This document shows positions 54,925 to 64,000 of a DNA stretch of 64,000 nucleotides, in pieces. Numbering within the stretch: position 1 is the first letter of the stretch; every line of letters starts with the position of its first letter. The notes under the pieces were generated by a model, which was not told the DNA's origin, ran no database searches, and saw nothing but the letters and a program-made list of their open reading frames with translations. This DNA comes from Pseudomonas sp. M47T1 (GTDB lineage: Bacteria; Pseudomonadota; Gammaproteobacteria; Pseudomonadales; Pseudomonadaceae): assembly GCF_000263855.1 (NCBI RefSeq), contig NZ_AJWX01000003.1, forward strand, positions 248,001 to 312,000. Direction: 5' to 3'. A program made the position numbers and the translations under genes.

Positions 54925-55875
54925 TCAGGTGCCGGGGTCTGCCACCAGCCGGCCGGCGTCGCGGGTCAGGGACTTGAGAAACTGCTGTTGCAACTCCGGA
55001 TCGTTGCGGGTCAGCTCAATCAGGCTTTGCTCCAGCTCGCTGGCTTCCTCTTCCAGGCCCAGGTCCGACAATCGTTTCACCCGATGCACCCACTGGCCCA
55101 CGTCCTCGCCTTCCAGGTCGTCGTAGATCAGCGCGCGTGCTTCCACCAGCTTGCCGCGCAAGTCGCTGCTCAGGCCTAGCGTGGTATCGGCGCGAACGTT
55201 GTCGTCGGCGTCCTCGACACTGATTTTCAACTGGCTGACGTTTTTCAGGTCCTGATCGGCGAACGGGCTGTCCAACAGGTTGACCTTGAGCACACCGTTT
55301 CGGTCGGTGGTCAGCTCAAAGGTCTGCTTGCCCGACTGCACGTCAACCGGTCGTTCGCTCCAGGGCAGGCTGGTGGTTTCCAGGCGCTTGTCCTTCTGAA
55401 CCTGATCGACGCCTGCAAGGTTCTGCTGGGCGCGGCCATTGGACTGCACGTTCATGAAGGGGTTAAGGCCGGCGAAACCGTAGCTGATCCAGTCCTTGGT
55501 GACGCTGTCGGGCAGTTGCCCGAACATCAGCACGTTGACCACGTTGGCCCCCACGCCCGCCACCACGGCCACCGCCCCCAGCGGCACTTCGTACAGCTCG
55601 CGCCAGGGTTGGTAGGGCGTGTAGCGGTCGTAACGGCGGGTAACCTCGAACTCGGTGACCTCGAAGGTCTTCTGCTCGTGTATGCGCACCCGACGTTGCG
55701 GCAGCTCCAGCGAGGCCGGGCTGCCGGCGTCTATTTGCAGGCTGTGGTCGAGCAGCTTGCGCTCGACCCGCTCGTCATGCTCGCTGCGCTGGGACATGTG
55801 GTTGGCACAGCCGCCCAGCAACAGGGCACCGCACAAGGCGGTGCCCCCCAGTTTCAAGCCACTTCGCTTATACAT
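54925..55875 (-). CDS. Lipoprotein of unknown function next to proS
   Basis: A 316-aa predicted outer-membrane or periplasmic lipoprotein: signal peptide with lipobox LGGC (Cys about residue 23; MYKRSGLKLGGTALCGALLLGGC is split by a basic start and hydrophobic core). A second hydrophobic stretch, PLGAVAVVAGVGANVVNVLMFG, is near residues 97-118. No catalytic motif is recognised. A homologue occupies the same position between proS and dinB-side genes in P. aeruginosa (PA0957), of unknown function. ATG 55875 is chosen because it gives a proper signal; the longer frame overlaps proS. Confidence 0.75.
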   Translation of the reverse strand: MYKRSGLKLGGTALCGALLLGGCANHMSQRSEHDERVERKLLDHSLQIDAGSPASLELPQRRVRIHEQKTFEVTEFEVTRRYDRYTPYQPWRELYEVPLGAVAVVAGVGANVVNVLMFGQLPDSVTKDWISYGFAGLNPFMNVQSNGRAQQNLAGVDQVQKDKRLETTSLPWSERPVDVQSGKQTFELTTDRNGVLKVNLLDSPFADQDLKNVSQLKISVEDADDNVRADTTLGLSSDLRGKLVEARALIYDDLEGEDVGQWVHRVKRLSDLGLEEEASELEQSLIELTRNDPELQQQFLKSLTRDAGRLVADPGT

Positions 55876-55891
55876 GGTTTCTCGGGTCTGA

Positions 55892-57607
55892 TCAGCGACG
55901 CACGCGGGCCTGAAGGAAGGACAGCACGTCGGCGACCGGAATGGCTTGAGCCTCGCCTTCGGTGCGGCTCTTGTATTCCAGATTGCCTTCGGCCAGGCCA
56001 CGATCGCTGACGACGATGCGGTGCGGGATGCCGATCAGTTCCATGTCGGCAAACTTGATGCCGGGGCTGGTCTTCTTGTCGCGGTCGTCCAGCAGCACTT
56101 CAAAGCCGGCGGCGGTCAGTTCGGCGTACAGCTTGTCGGTAGCCTCGCGAACCTGCTCGGTTTCATAGCGCAGCGGCACCAGGGCAACCTGGAAGGGTGC
56201 CAGGGTGTCGTTCCAGATGATGCCGCCAGCATCGTTGTTTTGCTCGATGGCGGCTGCCACCACGCGGGACACGCCAATGCCGTAGCAGCCCATGGTCAGG
56301 GTGACCGGTTTGCCGTTCTCGCCCAGCACCTGGCACTTCATGGCTTCGCTGTACTTGGTGCCCAGCTGGAAGATGTGGCCCACTTCGATGCCGCGCTTGA
56401 TCACCAGGGTGCCGTTGCCGTCCGGGCTTGGGTCGCCGTCGACAACGTTGCGCAGGTCGGCGATTTCCGGAATCGGCAGGTCGCGTTCCCAGTTCACGCC
56501 GAAGTAGTGCTTGTCATCGATGTTGGCACCCACGCCAAAGTCGCTCATCAGCGCTACGGAGCGGTCGATGATGCAGGGCAGTGGCAGGTTCAGCGGGCCC
56601 AGGGAGCCAGCGCCGGCGCCAATGGCGTCACGCAGTTCGGCGTCGCTGGCCATTTCCAGCGGGCTGGCAACCAGCGGGTGGTTGGCGGCCTTGATTTCGT
56701 TGAGTTCGTGGTCGCCGCGAACAACCAGGGCAATCAGCTTGCCTTCTTCGGCCGCGTGCACGATCAGGGTCTTGACGGTCTTTTCGATGGCCAGGCCGTG
56801 GTTTTCCACCAGATCGGCAATGGTCTTGGCGTTCGGCGTGTCCACCAGGCGCAGTTCCTCGGTGGCGGCGCCACGGGAAGTTTCGCGTGGGACGGCTTCG
56901 GCTTTTTCGATGTTGGCAGCGTAATCGGAGGTGTCGCTGAACACGATATCGTCTTCGCCGGACTCGGCCAGTACGTGGAACTCGTGGGAACCGGCGCCGC
57001 CGATGGAGCCGTTGTCGGCCTCTACCGGGCGGAACTTCAGGCCCAGGCGGGTGAAGACATTGCAGTAGGCCAGGTGCATGCGGTCGTAAGTCTGTTGCAG
57101 CGATGCCTGGTCAACGTGGAAGGAGTAGGCGTCCTTCATGATGAATTCACGGCCACGCATCAAGCCGAAGCGCGGACGGATTTCGTCACGGAACTTGGTC
57201 TGGATCTGGTACATGTTGATTGGCAGCTGTTTATAGCTGTTGAGCTCGTTACGGGCCAGGTCCGTGATCACTTCTTCGTGAGTAGGGCCGGCGCAGAAGT
57301 CGCGGTCGTTGCGATCCTTCAGGCGCAGTAGCTCAGGGCCGTACTGTTCCCAGCGGCCCGATTCCTGCCACAGTTCGGCTGGCTGGATGCCCGGCATCAG
57401 CACTTCCAGGGCGCCGGCGGCGTTCATTTCCTCGCGCACGATGTTTTCCACCTTGCGCATTACGCGCAGGCCCATCGGCAGCCAGGTGTACAGGCCCGAG
57501 GCAAGCTTGCGGATCATGCCGGCACGCAGCATCAGTTGATGGCTGATGACAACCGCGTCGTTGGGAATTTCTTTCTGGGTGGCGAGCAAATATTGACTGG
57601 TGCGCAT
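55892..57607 (-). CDS. proS: Prolyl-tRNA synthetase
   Basis: A 571-aa class II synthetase of the bacterial type. Motif 1 surrounds [17 protein letters not shown], motif 2 is [19 protein letters not shown], and motif 3 is [12 protein letters not shown]. The YbaK-like editing insertion (about residues 220-390), which clears Ala-tRNA-Pro, is present. The C-terminal anticodon-binding domain has [21 protein letters not shown] 57607 gives the usual N-terminus [10 protein letters not shown]; the open frame continues upstream to 57661. Confidence 0.97.
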   Translation of the reverse strand: MRTSQYLLATQKEIPNDAVVISHQLMLRAGMIRKLASGLYTWLPMGLRVMRKVENIVREEMNAAGALEVLMPGIQPAELWQESGRWEQYGPELLRLKDRNDRDFCAGPTHEEVITDLARNELNSYKQLPINMYQIQTKFRDEIRPRFGLMRGREFIMKDAYSFHVDQASLQQTYDRMHLAYCNVFTRLGLKFRPVEADNGSIGGAGSHEFHVLAESGEDDIVFSDTSDYAANIEKAEAVPRETSRGAATEELRLVDTPNAKTIADLVENHGLAIEKTVKTLIVHAAEEGKLIALVVRGDHELNEIKAANHPLVASPLEMASDAELRDAIGAGAGSLGPLNLPLPCIIDRSVALMSDFGVGANIDDKHYFGVNWERDLPIPEIADLRNVVDGDPSPDGNGTLVIKRGIEVGHIFQLGTKYSEAMKCQVLGENGKPVTLTMGCYGIGVSRVVAAAIEQNNDAGGIIWNDTLAPFQVALVPLRYETEQVREATDKLYAELTAAGFEVLLDDRDKKTSPGIKFADMELIGIPHRIVVSDRGLAEGNLEYKSRTEGEAQAIPVADVLSFLQARVRR

Positions 57608-57718
57608 GATAGGCCGTGTCTGTTGCTGAATTTTATTGAAGCTGGGCATTGTACGGTGCACATCCGGCGACGTACAGGCCGATGCCGTGTGGCCGCCGCC
57701 GCGAGCTGCGGTGGTGAC

Positions 57719-57751
57719 AAAAAAAAGCCCGGCATCAGCCGGGCTTCTTTA
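57719..57751 (-). terminator. Terminator of the OprD-family gene
   Basis: On the minus strand AAGCCCGGC and GCCGGGCTT pair around a 4-nt loop and are followed by a T-run of eight, 36 bp after the porin stop. Confidence 0.92.
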
Positions 57752-57786
57752 TATAGCTATCGGTACCGCTGGCGAGTGCCCTGTGA

Positions 57787-59145
57787 TTACAGGATCGACA
57801 GTGGGTAGTCGACGATCAGGCGGAACTCGTTGGCGTCGCCGTCAGCCTGCAGGCTGCTGGCGCTGTGCCAAGCCTGACGGATGCGGAACGACAGGTCCTT
57901 GGCTGGGCCTTCCTGGATTACGTATTTGGCTTCCAGGTTGGTTTCGTGGTGTTTCTCATCGTTGGCATTAGCGCGGTCAGCGTTGTAGTAGGCGCTGTCA
58001 GCAGAGATGCTGGCGTAGTCGATGTCCCAGCCTTTCACGTAACGGGCCATGAAGCTCAGGCCAGGCACGCCGAAGGTGGCCATGTTCAGGTCGTAACGGA
58101 TCTGGGCCGATTTCTCGCCCGGGCCGTTGAAGTCGGAGTACTGAACGGAGTTGGCCAGGAAGATCGAGTCAGCGCCGCGGTTGTTGTCACCCACGCCCAC
58201 GTAGTCGAATGGGGTGTCGCCGTTGACCTTCTGGAAGGCCAGGGTAACGGTGTGAGCCGACAGGAAGGCATAGGCGGCCGACAACGAGAAGGTGTTGTTG
58301 TCGATTTTGCCGGCGTTGGCGCTGCCGCTGTCAGTGGTTTTGTAATAGTTGAAGTCGAAGGTCAGCGACTGGGTATCAGCCAGTGGCAGGACGTAGTTCA
58401 GGTTGGTGTAGTACTGGTTCCAGATGTCATCCAGCTTGGCACCGTACAGGGACGCGGTGAAGTTGTCGCTGAACGCGTACTTGCCGCCCGCGTAGTCGAT
58501 AGAGCGGGAGGAAACGCCGTCTTCGCTGCCGTTCAGGCCGATAGCATATTGCGACCACAGGTTGCCGTCACGGTTGGTCTGGCTTTCGCTGGTGGACGAC
58601 GTGAAGTGGCCCGCTTCCAGGTCCAGGTTTTTGACTTCGCTGCTCTGCAGGGTGATACCGGTAGCGGTCTGCGGAGTCAGGCGGGAGCCGCCGACTGCGA
58701 ATACTGGCGAAGTGGTAGGCTGCTGGTCGCCGATTTTCAGCTCGGTTTTCGAGAAGCGGAACTTGATGGCAGCGCCGGCTTTGCCGTAGCTGCTGTTCGG
58801 TTCGCCATCACCGCCTACAGTCAGGTTGTTGGTGCCGCTGGTACCCTTGCCGCCGTCGAGTTTCAAGCCCAGGTAGCCGAACGCGTCGACGCCGACACCG
58901 ATGGTGCCTTGGGTGAAGCCAGAGGTGAAGACGCCCTGGATGCCCTGAGTCCAGTCAATGGAGTCATGGCTCTGGTGCTTGTTGTCGCGGTTGAAGTAGT
59001 AGTTGCGCAGCAGCATGTTCAGGGTTGCGTCTTCGACGAAGCCCTTGGCGTCTGCCTGATCGCTAACGAATGCTGCGGCGCTGGCCAGCTGCGTGCTAGC
59101 CGCGGTAACTGCCAGTGCGATTGCGCTCCACTTAATCACTTTCAT
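57787..59145 (-). CDS. oprD: OprD-family outer-membrane porin
   Basis: A 452-aa substrate-specific porin. The signal peptide is at about residues 1-23 (IALAVTAASTQLASA). FVEDATLNMLLRNYYFNRD at the mature N-terminus is the OprD family hallmark. The remainder alternates amphipathic strands of an 18-stranded barrel and ends VDYPLSIL. OprD porins take up basic amino acids, peptides or carboxylates; the exact substrate is not predictable. GGAG precedes the ATG. proS lies downstream, as in P. aeruginosa PA0956-PA0958, supporting the oprD name, though paralogues are numerous. Confidence 0.88.
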   Translation of the reverse strand: MKVIKWSAIALAVTAASTQLASAAAFVSDQADAKGFVEDATLNMLLRNYYFNRDNKHQSHDSIDWTQGIQGVFTSGFTQGTIGVGVDAFGYLGLKLDGGKGTSGTNNLTVGGDGEPNSSYGKAGAAIKFRFSKTELKIGDQQPTTSPVFAVGGSRLTPQTATGITLQSSEVKNLDLEAGHFTSSTSESQTNRDGNLWSQYAIGLNGSEDGVSSRSIDYAGGKYAFSDNFTASLYGAKLDDIWNQYYTNLNYVLPLADTQSLTFDFNYYKTTDSGSANAGKIDNNTFSLSAAYAFLSAHTVTLAFQKVNGDTPFDYVGVGDNNRGADSIFLANSVQYSDFNGPGEKSAQIRYDLNMATFGVPGLSFMARYVKGWDIDYASISADSAYYNADRANANDEKHHETNLEAKYVIQEGPAKDLSFRIRQAWHSASSLQADGDANEFRLIVDYPLSIL

Positions 59146-60056
59146 CGTGATTTGCTCCTTTGGTTTTTAGGAAGAGTACTGCCGTCCCACCTGGTTTATT
59201 ATCTGGGCGGCTCTTTCTTTTTGTGTCGGCGTAAACTTATATCACGCTGACGCTTTATGGCGATACTTCTGAGCTCAATCGTTGACGTGTTTCTGAGCCT
59301 GTCGCAAAAACTTCCGTCCATGTCGCAAACCACAGCTTTTTATGTAACAAGCTGCACAACTACAGCGCTGTTTCCGAGGGCTTGAGCATAGGTAGAAAGG
59401 TTCTAAGCTCATCCCTGAAAACTCCATGGGCTTCCGTGCAGCTGTTGTTATTTGTCTCGCGTCATCCCGTCCCGGGGTGCGTGTCGACTTGGGTGGGTAG
59501 GAATGCAACAAGCGTGCTCAAACGTGCCAACCCATGACAAATTTTTCACTTTTTTTCCGTTTTCGCCGCCCCGCCTCATGAAATCGGGGGTGGGCCAGGG
59601 AACTTGACGGCGGCCTGAGGATCGCGCGGGGTTCGCCCCTGGTTGCGAAACGTTACCGTTGGCGTAGGCAAGTGGGAACTTGGCGGATGACTGGCGCACT
59701 GGCATTACTCACTCTGGCCCATTTTGGTGCGAAAAGTAGCGGTTGCCCATGGCAGCCTAGACCACAGTTGCACTTTGGCAAACCCGCTTGTAATTACAGG
59801 AAATTTCCGTCGACAACGATTGCGCCGCAGGTTTTCTTCGGGGGAGGGCGGGCGGGTGTTCACAGCGGGAAAATTCGGTCGTTCCTGGTGCGTGCCGCAC
59901 TGAACCGGTGCGTGTTCGCGGCGCCTGCTTGGGCGACTCCCTGCACCGATAGGCGGTTGTCCGTGAACCGCCTGCTGAACGAGGGTATCCTGTGGGTGCA
60001 TGGGCCCTCCCGATCCATGGGGCTAAAAAAATTTTCACCTTGCCGGAGATCTCGCG
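59146..60056 (+). other. 911-bp region without recognised genes
   Basis: It lies between the divergent porin and HIT-family genes. Short open frames (for example 59275-59511 minus and 59672-60139 plus) have poor composition or no ribosome site. A perfect hairpin, AGGCGGTT/AACCGCCT with a 7-nt loop (59951-59974), lies about 85 bp before the HIT gene. The 59520-59570 part is AT-rich (TTTTTCACTTTTTTTCC). It probably holds the porin promoter and regulatory leader, and may hold an unrecognised small RNA. Confidence 0.5.
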
Positions 60057-60494
60057 GTGTTTTCTTTAGATTCGCGCCTGCAACACGACACCCTCGTCAT
60101 CGGCGACTTTCCTCTGAGCCGGCTGCTGTTGAGCAATGACGCCAATTACCCCTGGTTTATTCTGGTGCCTCGTCGCGACGGTATCAGTGAGCTGTTTCAG
60201 CTCAGTGACACCGAACAGTTTCAGCTGTGGCAGGAAACCACCTTCCTGGCCCAACTATTGAAAGAGTGCTTTGCCGCCGACAAGATCAACGTCGCCACCC
60301 TGGGTAATGTTGTCAGCCAATTGCACATGCACGTGATAGTTCGCAAGCGTGACGACGTGGCATGGCCAGCACCGGTGTGGGGTAAAGTTTCCGCGCTGCC
60401 TTATACGGCGCAACAAGTTGACACCATTCGCCAGCAGTTGCGTGAAGTGCTGACCGCGGACTTTGTATTCCTGGAGGCCGCCCATGACGCTTGA
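60057..60494 (+). CDS. HIT-family protein
   Basis: A 145-aa small nucleotide-binding protein of the histidine-triad superfamily. GTG 60057 is preceded by GGAG. The triad segment reads [13 protein letters not shown], so the first His of the usual HxHxHxx is Gln, while the second and third His are kept. Hydrolase or transferase activity on nucleotide phosphoesters is possible. The gene overlaps slyX by 11 bp, the arrangement seen around P. aeruginosa PA0959-PA0960. Confidence 0.88.
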   Translation: MFSLDSRLQHDTLVIGDFPLSRLLLSNDANYPWFILVPRRDGISELFQLSDTEQFQLWQETTFLAQLLKECFAADKINVATLGNVVSQLHMHVIVRKRDDVAWPAPVWGKVSALPYTAQQVDTIRQQLREVLTADFVFLEAAHDA

Positions 60495-60690
60495 AGCGCG
60501 AGTGATGGAGCTGGAAACCCGGTTGGCATTTCAGGATGACACTATCCAGGCGCTTAATGACGAGATGGTGCAGCAGCAGCGGCAGGTAGAGCGTCTGCAG
60601 ATGCAGATGGCGGCGTTGCTCAAGCGTCAGGAAGAAATGGTAGGGCAGTTCGGCGTCAGCGAGCAGGAAGCCCCGCCGCCCCATTATTGA
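60484..60690 (+). CDS. slyX: SlyX family protein
   Basis: A 68-aa coiled-coil protein: [30 protein letters not shown] shows heptad leucines, and the C-terminus has PPPHY, the SlyX signature. Function is unknown. ATG 60484 overlaps the HIT gene. The open frame reaches 60463, but the family start is MTLEARV. Confidence 0.92.
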   Translation: MTLEARVMELETRLAFQDDTIQALNDEMVQQQRQVERLQMQMAALLKRQEEMVGQFGVSEQEAPPPHY

Positions 60691-60753
60691 GGGTGCCGCC
60701 GTCGGAAAAGTAGCGATTGCTCCTCTCTGTTGCCGTTGCCGTTGCTTTGGTTC

Positions 60754-60818
60754 TTGATCCTGCTTTTGATTTTTCGGGCCCCCCCGTAAAGCGCCAAGGT
60801 TGTCAAAAGCAAGATCAA
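60754..60818 (+). repeat. Long-arm inverted repeat between slyX and cold-shock gene
   Basis: TTGATCCTGCTTTTGA (60754-60769) and TCAAAAGCAAGATCAA (60803-60818) match over 16 bp with one mismatch. Weaker pairing (GTTGCCGTTGC against GCAACCGCAGC) extends the dyad to about 60731-60845. The loop contains CGGGCCCCCCCG. Confidence 0.7.
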
Positions 60819-60866
60819 AAGCCAGGCCAACCGCAACCGCAGCATTGCGCGTAATCCGCAACCCAA

Positions 60867-60908
60867 TAAAAAACCCGCGTTCAGCCAAGGCTGGACGCGG
60901 GTTTTTTT
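60867..60908 (-). terminator. Terminator between slyX and cold-shock gene
   Basis: ACCCGCGTTCAGCC pairs with GGCTGGACGCGGGT around AA, flanked by A/T runs on both sides, so it can serve both convergent genes. Confidence 0.9.
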
Positions 60909-60917
60909 GTGTCGTGA

Positions 60918-61520
60918 TCAGCGGCGCGGCGAGGCGGCGATCACGTCTTCGGCTTGCAGGCCCTTATCACGGTTCATTACCGAGAACTCCACGCGCTGGC
61001 CTTCGACCAGCACACGATGGCCCTCACCGCGAATGGCGCGAAAATGCACGAAGATATCGTCGCCGGAATCGCGGGAAATGAAACCGAAGCCCTTGGAGGT
61101 GTTGAACCACTTCACCGTGCCGGTATCACGATTGCTCATGTCATACGACGGTGCCGCAGCCGCAGGGGAGGACCTGTAGAAGCTGACGGCCAGGTGCAGG
61201 AGTACCGCCAGCACGGCGCAGGCAAGGCCTGGCAGCATGGCGGCGAAATTGCCGACGTTGGTCCATTCGGCCAGCAGGGTCACGGTTTGCAGCACCACGG
61301 CCAATACCAGCAATGCGCTGACCAGGTTTTGCAATTGATGCCGTGGGCCTTTGTTCCAGTAAGGAATGACAGGGGCGAGGGTCAGGTTGAGCAGACCAAA
61401 AAGAGCCAGGTATATGGCATCGGGTTGTTGCAGGTAAGGCACCGCTTCGGCCCGCAGACTGGGGATGAAGGACAGCAGCAAGGCTGCGGCGCCCGTCAGG
61501 AGGTGGACGATTTTCAACAT
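60918..61520 (-). CDS. Cold-shock domain protein with N-terminal membrane region
   Basis: A 200-aa protein. Residues about 1-115 contain around four hydrophobic helices ([63 protein letters not shown]). Residues about 130-200 are a cold-shock domain ([28 protein letters not shown]), with RNP1 KGFGFI and RNP2 DIFVHF. Such domains bind single-stranded RNA or DNA. A start at the internal Met ([10 protein letters not shown]) would give a normal CspA-like protein, so initiation could be dual; the upstream frame has only a weak ribosome site. P. aeruginosa has a similar gene beside slyX. Confidence 0.85.
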   Translation of the reverse strand: MLKIVHLLTGAAALLLSFIPSLRAEAVPYLQQPDAIYLALFGLLNLTLAPVIPYWNKGPRHQLQNLVSALLVLAVVLQTVTLLAEWTNVGNFAAMLPGLACAVLAVLLHLAVSFYRSSPAAAAPSYDMSNRDTGTVKWFNTSKGFGFISRDSGDDIFVHFRAIRGEGHRVLVEGQRVEFSVMNRDKGLQAEDVIAASPRR

Positions 61521-62104
61521 TTTATTAACTCACGTTCAGACGGATCACAAGGAGAGCTGGCACGTCACGGTGCGCATCAGAACAAAATGAGACGCAGTTC
61601 ACGGGGCGAGTGCAGCCTGCGCACGTGCACGCAATGAAGGTGTGCACGGCACAGGTGTTCTATTTAACAGCAAAGCCTGTAGCGACTCAAATCAAGGGCC
61701 CCGACGGTCATTTGCGGAGCGTGTAAACAAACGTTTGCGCTGACGTGGTCATGACGGCAAAGGGAGTGTGTTTGCTGGATAGGAAAAGTGATCTTGTTAC
61801 GTAGGCATTGTTCGTTTCTAACTTGCGCTTGTTCGGTACTTGTTGCGCTGGCTGTCGTTATTCAAGCTCGCCGAGGAGGAGGGCGCGCGTGCCCCGCCGG
61901 CCAAGGCGTTCAGGCGGACGGCCAAGGCTGGGTCGTGGTTGCGGGGAGAATTATTTACTTGTTCTTGGCGGCGTGTTCCTACGGCTGCAAAAGCCTGTTC
62001 CGCTGGCAGGGAATATTTAGTTAGGGCCTTATGGGGGAAGGGAAACGATAAAACTATGTTTGATTTTTCTCAGTGTTCTTTTACACAAGGATGTGGTGCT
62101 CATT
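61521..62104 (+). other. 584-bp intergenic region upstream of cold-shock and RHH genes
   Basis: This divergent promoter region contains a GC-rich patch (61870-61930) and several open frames with improbable composition. No tRNA, repeat or terminator is recognised. In P. aeruginosa a dps-like gene occupies the comparable position; none is present here. Confidence 0.5.
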
Positions 62105-62437
62105 ATGCCCAGCGAAATGATCCAAAGTCCCCGATTGCCGTCCCGGGCCGGCAAGATTCATGACGACCCCTTTGTTGCCGACTTTAATATGGGCCTGGCG
62201 CAACCCCTGTCCCGGTCGGTGCGATTGAATGGCTTTGCCACCTGCCTCAGGCTGGAGCGGGTGTACTGGAAGATTCTCGAGCGTATAGCCGCCACCAATG
62301 GCTGCACGGTCAACGCCATCCTCTCGCACCTGGATCGCGAGGTGCATTTGCGTCACGGCGGGGTCAAGAACTTCAGCGGGCTGGTGCGCGTGGTGTGCGT
62401 GGTGCACCTGTTGGACCGCTGTGGCACGGCCCATTGA
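62105..62437 (+). CDS. Ribbon-helix-helix domain protein (RHH_4-like)
   Basis: A 110-aa protein. RSVRLNGFATCLRLERVYWKILERIAATNGCTVNAILSHLDREV fits an RHH_4-type DNA-binding fold in the C-terminal two thirds; the first ~35 residues are probably disordered. ATG 62105 is taken, but AAGGA lies 13 bp upstream, and an in-frame GTG at 62096 is an alternative, so the start is uncertain. It occupies the place of dps in related genomes. No toxin gene is adjacent. Confidence 0.65.
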   Translation: MPSEMIQSPRLPSRAGKIHDDPFVADFNMGLAQPLSRSVRLNGFATCLRLERVYWKILERIAATNGCTVNAILSHLDREVHLRHGGVKNFSGLVRVVCVVHLLDRCGTAH

Positions 62438-62566
62438 CGGTGTCCGGGGGCGCGAGCGACATTCGGGGCGTCGTCACGGCTGCACAGTCGCGCGGTATAA
62501 GGATATAATCCCGCTCTTTGCCGCGTGGCGCGGCTGTGCTGTGTATTTGTTGCCGAGACATTCCCC

Positions 62567-62788
62567 ATGCCCATGTATGACTATCAATGTGCTTCCTGTG
62601 GTCACCAGATGGAAGTCATCCAGAAGATCAGTGCGTCGCCGTTGACGGACTGCCCGGCCTGCCAAGCCCCGGAGCTCAAGAAACTGCTGTCCATGCCAGG
62701 CTTTCGCCTGAGCGGTACTGGCTGGTATGAAACCGACTTCAAGACCGGCAGCAAAAAGAATCTGGCGGGCGGCGACAAAGCCGATTGA
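62567..62788 (+). CDS. FmdB-family zinc-ribbon protein
   Basis: A 73-aa protein with two Cys pairs, CASCGH (about residues 8-13) and CPACQ (about 32-36), the FmdB regulatory zinc-ribbon pattern. MPMYDYQC is the family start. The tail (KKNLAGGDKAD) is basic and disordered. Function is unknown; it commonly precedes aspS in pseudomonads. Confidence 0.9.
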   Translation: MPMYDYQCASCGHQMEVIQKISASPLTDCPACQAPELKKLLSMPGFRLSGTGWYETDFKTGSKKNLAGGDKAD

Positions 62789-62883
62789 GTTGAACTGCAC
62801 CCTCAGGGTCTTGCACTATTAGCCAACGCCAAGGCTTGCAAGGCCTTCCCCGAATACCGAATACGAGAAGCGAAACCACCATC

Positions 62884-64000
62884 ATGATGCGCAGCCATTA
62901 TTGCGGCCAACTGAACGAGACCCTGGAAGGTCAGGAAATCACCCTTTGCGGCTGGGTCCACCGCCGTCGTGACCATGGCGGGGTGATTTTCCTCGATATC
63001 CGTGATCGTGAAGGTCTGGCCCAGGTGGTCTTCGATCCGGATCGCGCCGAGTCCTTCGCCGCTGCCGACCGTGTGCGCAGCGAATACGTGGTCAAGGTGA
63101 CCGGCAAGGTACGCCTGCGTCCGGCCGGTGCCGGCAACGCCAACATGGCTTCGGGCATGATCGAAGTCCTGGGCTACGAGCTGGAAGTGCTGAACGAAGC
63201 GGAAACCCCGCCGTTCCCGCTGAACGAATATTCCGACGTTGGCGAGGAAACCCGCCTGCGTTATCGCTTCATCGACCTGCGTCGTCCGGAAATGGCCGAG
63301 AAGCTGCGCCTGCGTTCGCGCATGACCACCAGCATCCGTCGCTTCCTGGACGAGAACGGCTTCCTGGACGTGGAAACGCCGATCCTCACCCGGGCTACCC
63401 CGGAAGGCGCCCGCGACTACCTGGTGCCAAGCCGCACCCACGCCGGCAGCTTCTTCGCCCTGCCGCAATCGCCCCAGCTGTTCAAGCAACTGCTGATGGT
63501 GGCTGGCTTCGACCGTTACTACCAGATCGCCAAGTGCTTCCGCGACGAAGACCTGCGTGCCGACCGTCAGCCTGAGTTCACTCAGATCGACATCGAGACC
63601 AGCTTCCTCAACGAACAGGACATCATGGGCCTTACCGAAGCCATGATCCGCAACCTGTTCAAGGAAGTGCTGGACCTGGAATTCGGCGAATTCCCGCACA
63701 TGACCTTCGAAGAAGCCATGCGCCGCTACGGTTCCGACAAGCCGGACCTGCGCAACCCGCTGGAACTGGTAGACGTTGCCGACCAACTGAAAGATGTGGA
63801 ATTCAAGGTGTTCAGCGGCCCGGCCAACGACCCTAAATGCCGCGTTGCCGCACTGCGCGTGCCAGGCGGGGCGAGCATGCCACGCAGCAAGATCGACGAC
63901 TACACCAAGTTCGTCGGCATCTACGGTGCCAAGGGCCTGGCGTATATCAAGGTCAACGAGCGCGCCAAGGGCGTCGAAGGCCTGCAGTCGCCAATCGTCA
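62884..64000 (+). CDS. aspS: Aspartyl-tRNA synthetase, N-terminal part
   Basis: The frame runs open to the window edge, so about 372 residues are visible. The OB-fold anticodon-binding domain covers about residues 1-110 ([24 protein letters not shown]). The class II catalytic core begins with motif 1 near [17 protein letters not shown]; motif 2 is [25 protein letters not shown]. The bacterial GAD insertion starts near residue 280. AspS charges tRNA-Asp; in Pseudomonas it is reported as non-discriminating, also making Asp-tRNA-Asn for GatCAB. ATG 62884 ([10 protein letters not shown]) is the usual start. Confidence 0.96.
   Translation, partial: MMRSHYCGQLNETLEGQEITLCGWVHRRRDHGGVIFLDIRDREGLAQVVFDPDRAESFAAADRVRSEYVVKVTGKVRLRPAGAGNANMASGMIEVLGYELEVLNEAETPPFPLNEYSDVGEETRLRYRFIDLRRPEMAEKLRLRSRMTTSIRRFLDENGFLDVETPILTRATPEGARDYLVPSRTHAGSFFALPQSPQLFKQLLMVAGFDRYYQIAKCFRDEDLRADRQPEFTQIDIETSFLNEQDIMGLTEAMIRNLFKEVLDLEFGEFPHMTFEEAMRRYGSDKPDLRNPLELVDVADQLKDVEFKVFSGPANDPKCRVAALRVPGGASMPRSKIDDYTKFVGIYGAKGLAYIKVNERAKGVEGLQSPIV

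Noticed and set aside
59275..59511. Possible small minus-strand gene upstream of oprD
   Set aside because: No ribosome site, atypical composition, and it lies in a probable promoter region.
59672..60139. Possible plus-strand gene overlapping the HIT gene start
   Set aside because: It overlaps the HIT gene out of frame, is Arg-rich and has no ribosome site.
61840..62163. Open frames in the cold-shock upstream region
   Set aside because: Composition reflects a GC-rich patch; none has a ribosome site and they overlap the RHH gene start.

Overview
The window is GC-rich Gram-negative chromosome that reads as a Pseudomonas of the P. putida group. The order bamA-skp-lpxD-fabZ-lpxA-lpxB-rnhB-dnaE-accA-tilS-pyrG-kdsA-eno-ftsB-ispD-frmA-fghA-ispF-truD-surE-pcm-nlpD-rpoS-rsmZ-fdxA-mutS-cinA-recA-recX is the conserved Pseudomonas backbone. 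The finR/fpr pair, palindromic REP elements built on a GTGGGAGC core, and an OprD-family porin next to proS also fit. Species is inferred from gene content and order; no database search was possible.

1-10.5 kb: envelope and replication block (BamA end, Skp, lipid A enzymes LpxD/A/B with FabZ, RNase HII, DnaE, AccA). A 345-bp inverted-repeat element sits between rnhB and dnaE. 10.6-17.2 kb: tilS, pyrG, kdsA, eno, ftsB, ispD. 17.2-20.3 kb: glutathione-dependent formaldehyde detoxification (LysR regulator, dehydrogenase, hydrolase). 20.5-25.6 kb: ispF-truD-surE-pcm-nlpD-rpoS. The Gac/Rsm small RNA RsmZ (25871-26004) follows rpoS, then fdxA and mutS on the minus strand.

29.2-32.65 kb: the only clearly accessory region. 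It lies between mutS and cinA, the locus where many Pseudomonas carry R-tailocin/prophage clusters. Here only a PrtR-like self-cleaving repressor and a holin remain. They are followed by AT-richer DNA with a 2-oxoglutarate/Fe(II) oxygenase, a two-helix membrane protein and an open frame lacking a credible start. This is the most interesting part of the window.

32.65-46.4 kb: cinA, SOS-controlled recA, recX, a LOG protein, a ribbon-helix-helix protein, a QS-regulated virulence-factor homologue, a DTW tRNA-modifying enzyme, an EamA transporter, the response regulator ErdR, dgkA, finR/fpr, trmO, a small secreted protein, a YehS-like protein, a pseudouridine-synthase relative lacking its catalytic Asp, a GNAT acetyltransferase and rimO. 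46.5-52.6 kb: kup, then a translationally coupled aminoacyl-phosphatidylglycerol hydrolase/synthase pair (VirJ/AcvB-like and MprF). 52.8-53.5 kb: three identical initiator tRNA genes, each with its own promoter and terminator. 53.7-64 kb: dinB, a lipoprotein, proS, an OprD porin, a 0.9-kb gene-poor stretch, a HIT protein, slyX, a membrane-anchored cold-shock protein, an RHH protein, an FmdB zinc ribbon and the start of aspS.

Palindromic repeats of two families are scattered through the intergenic regions.
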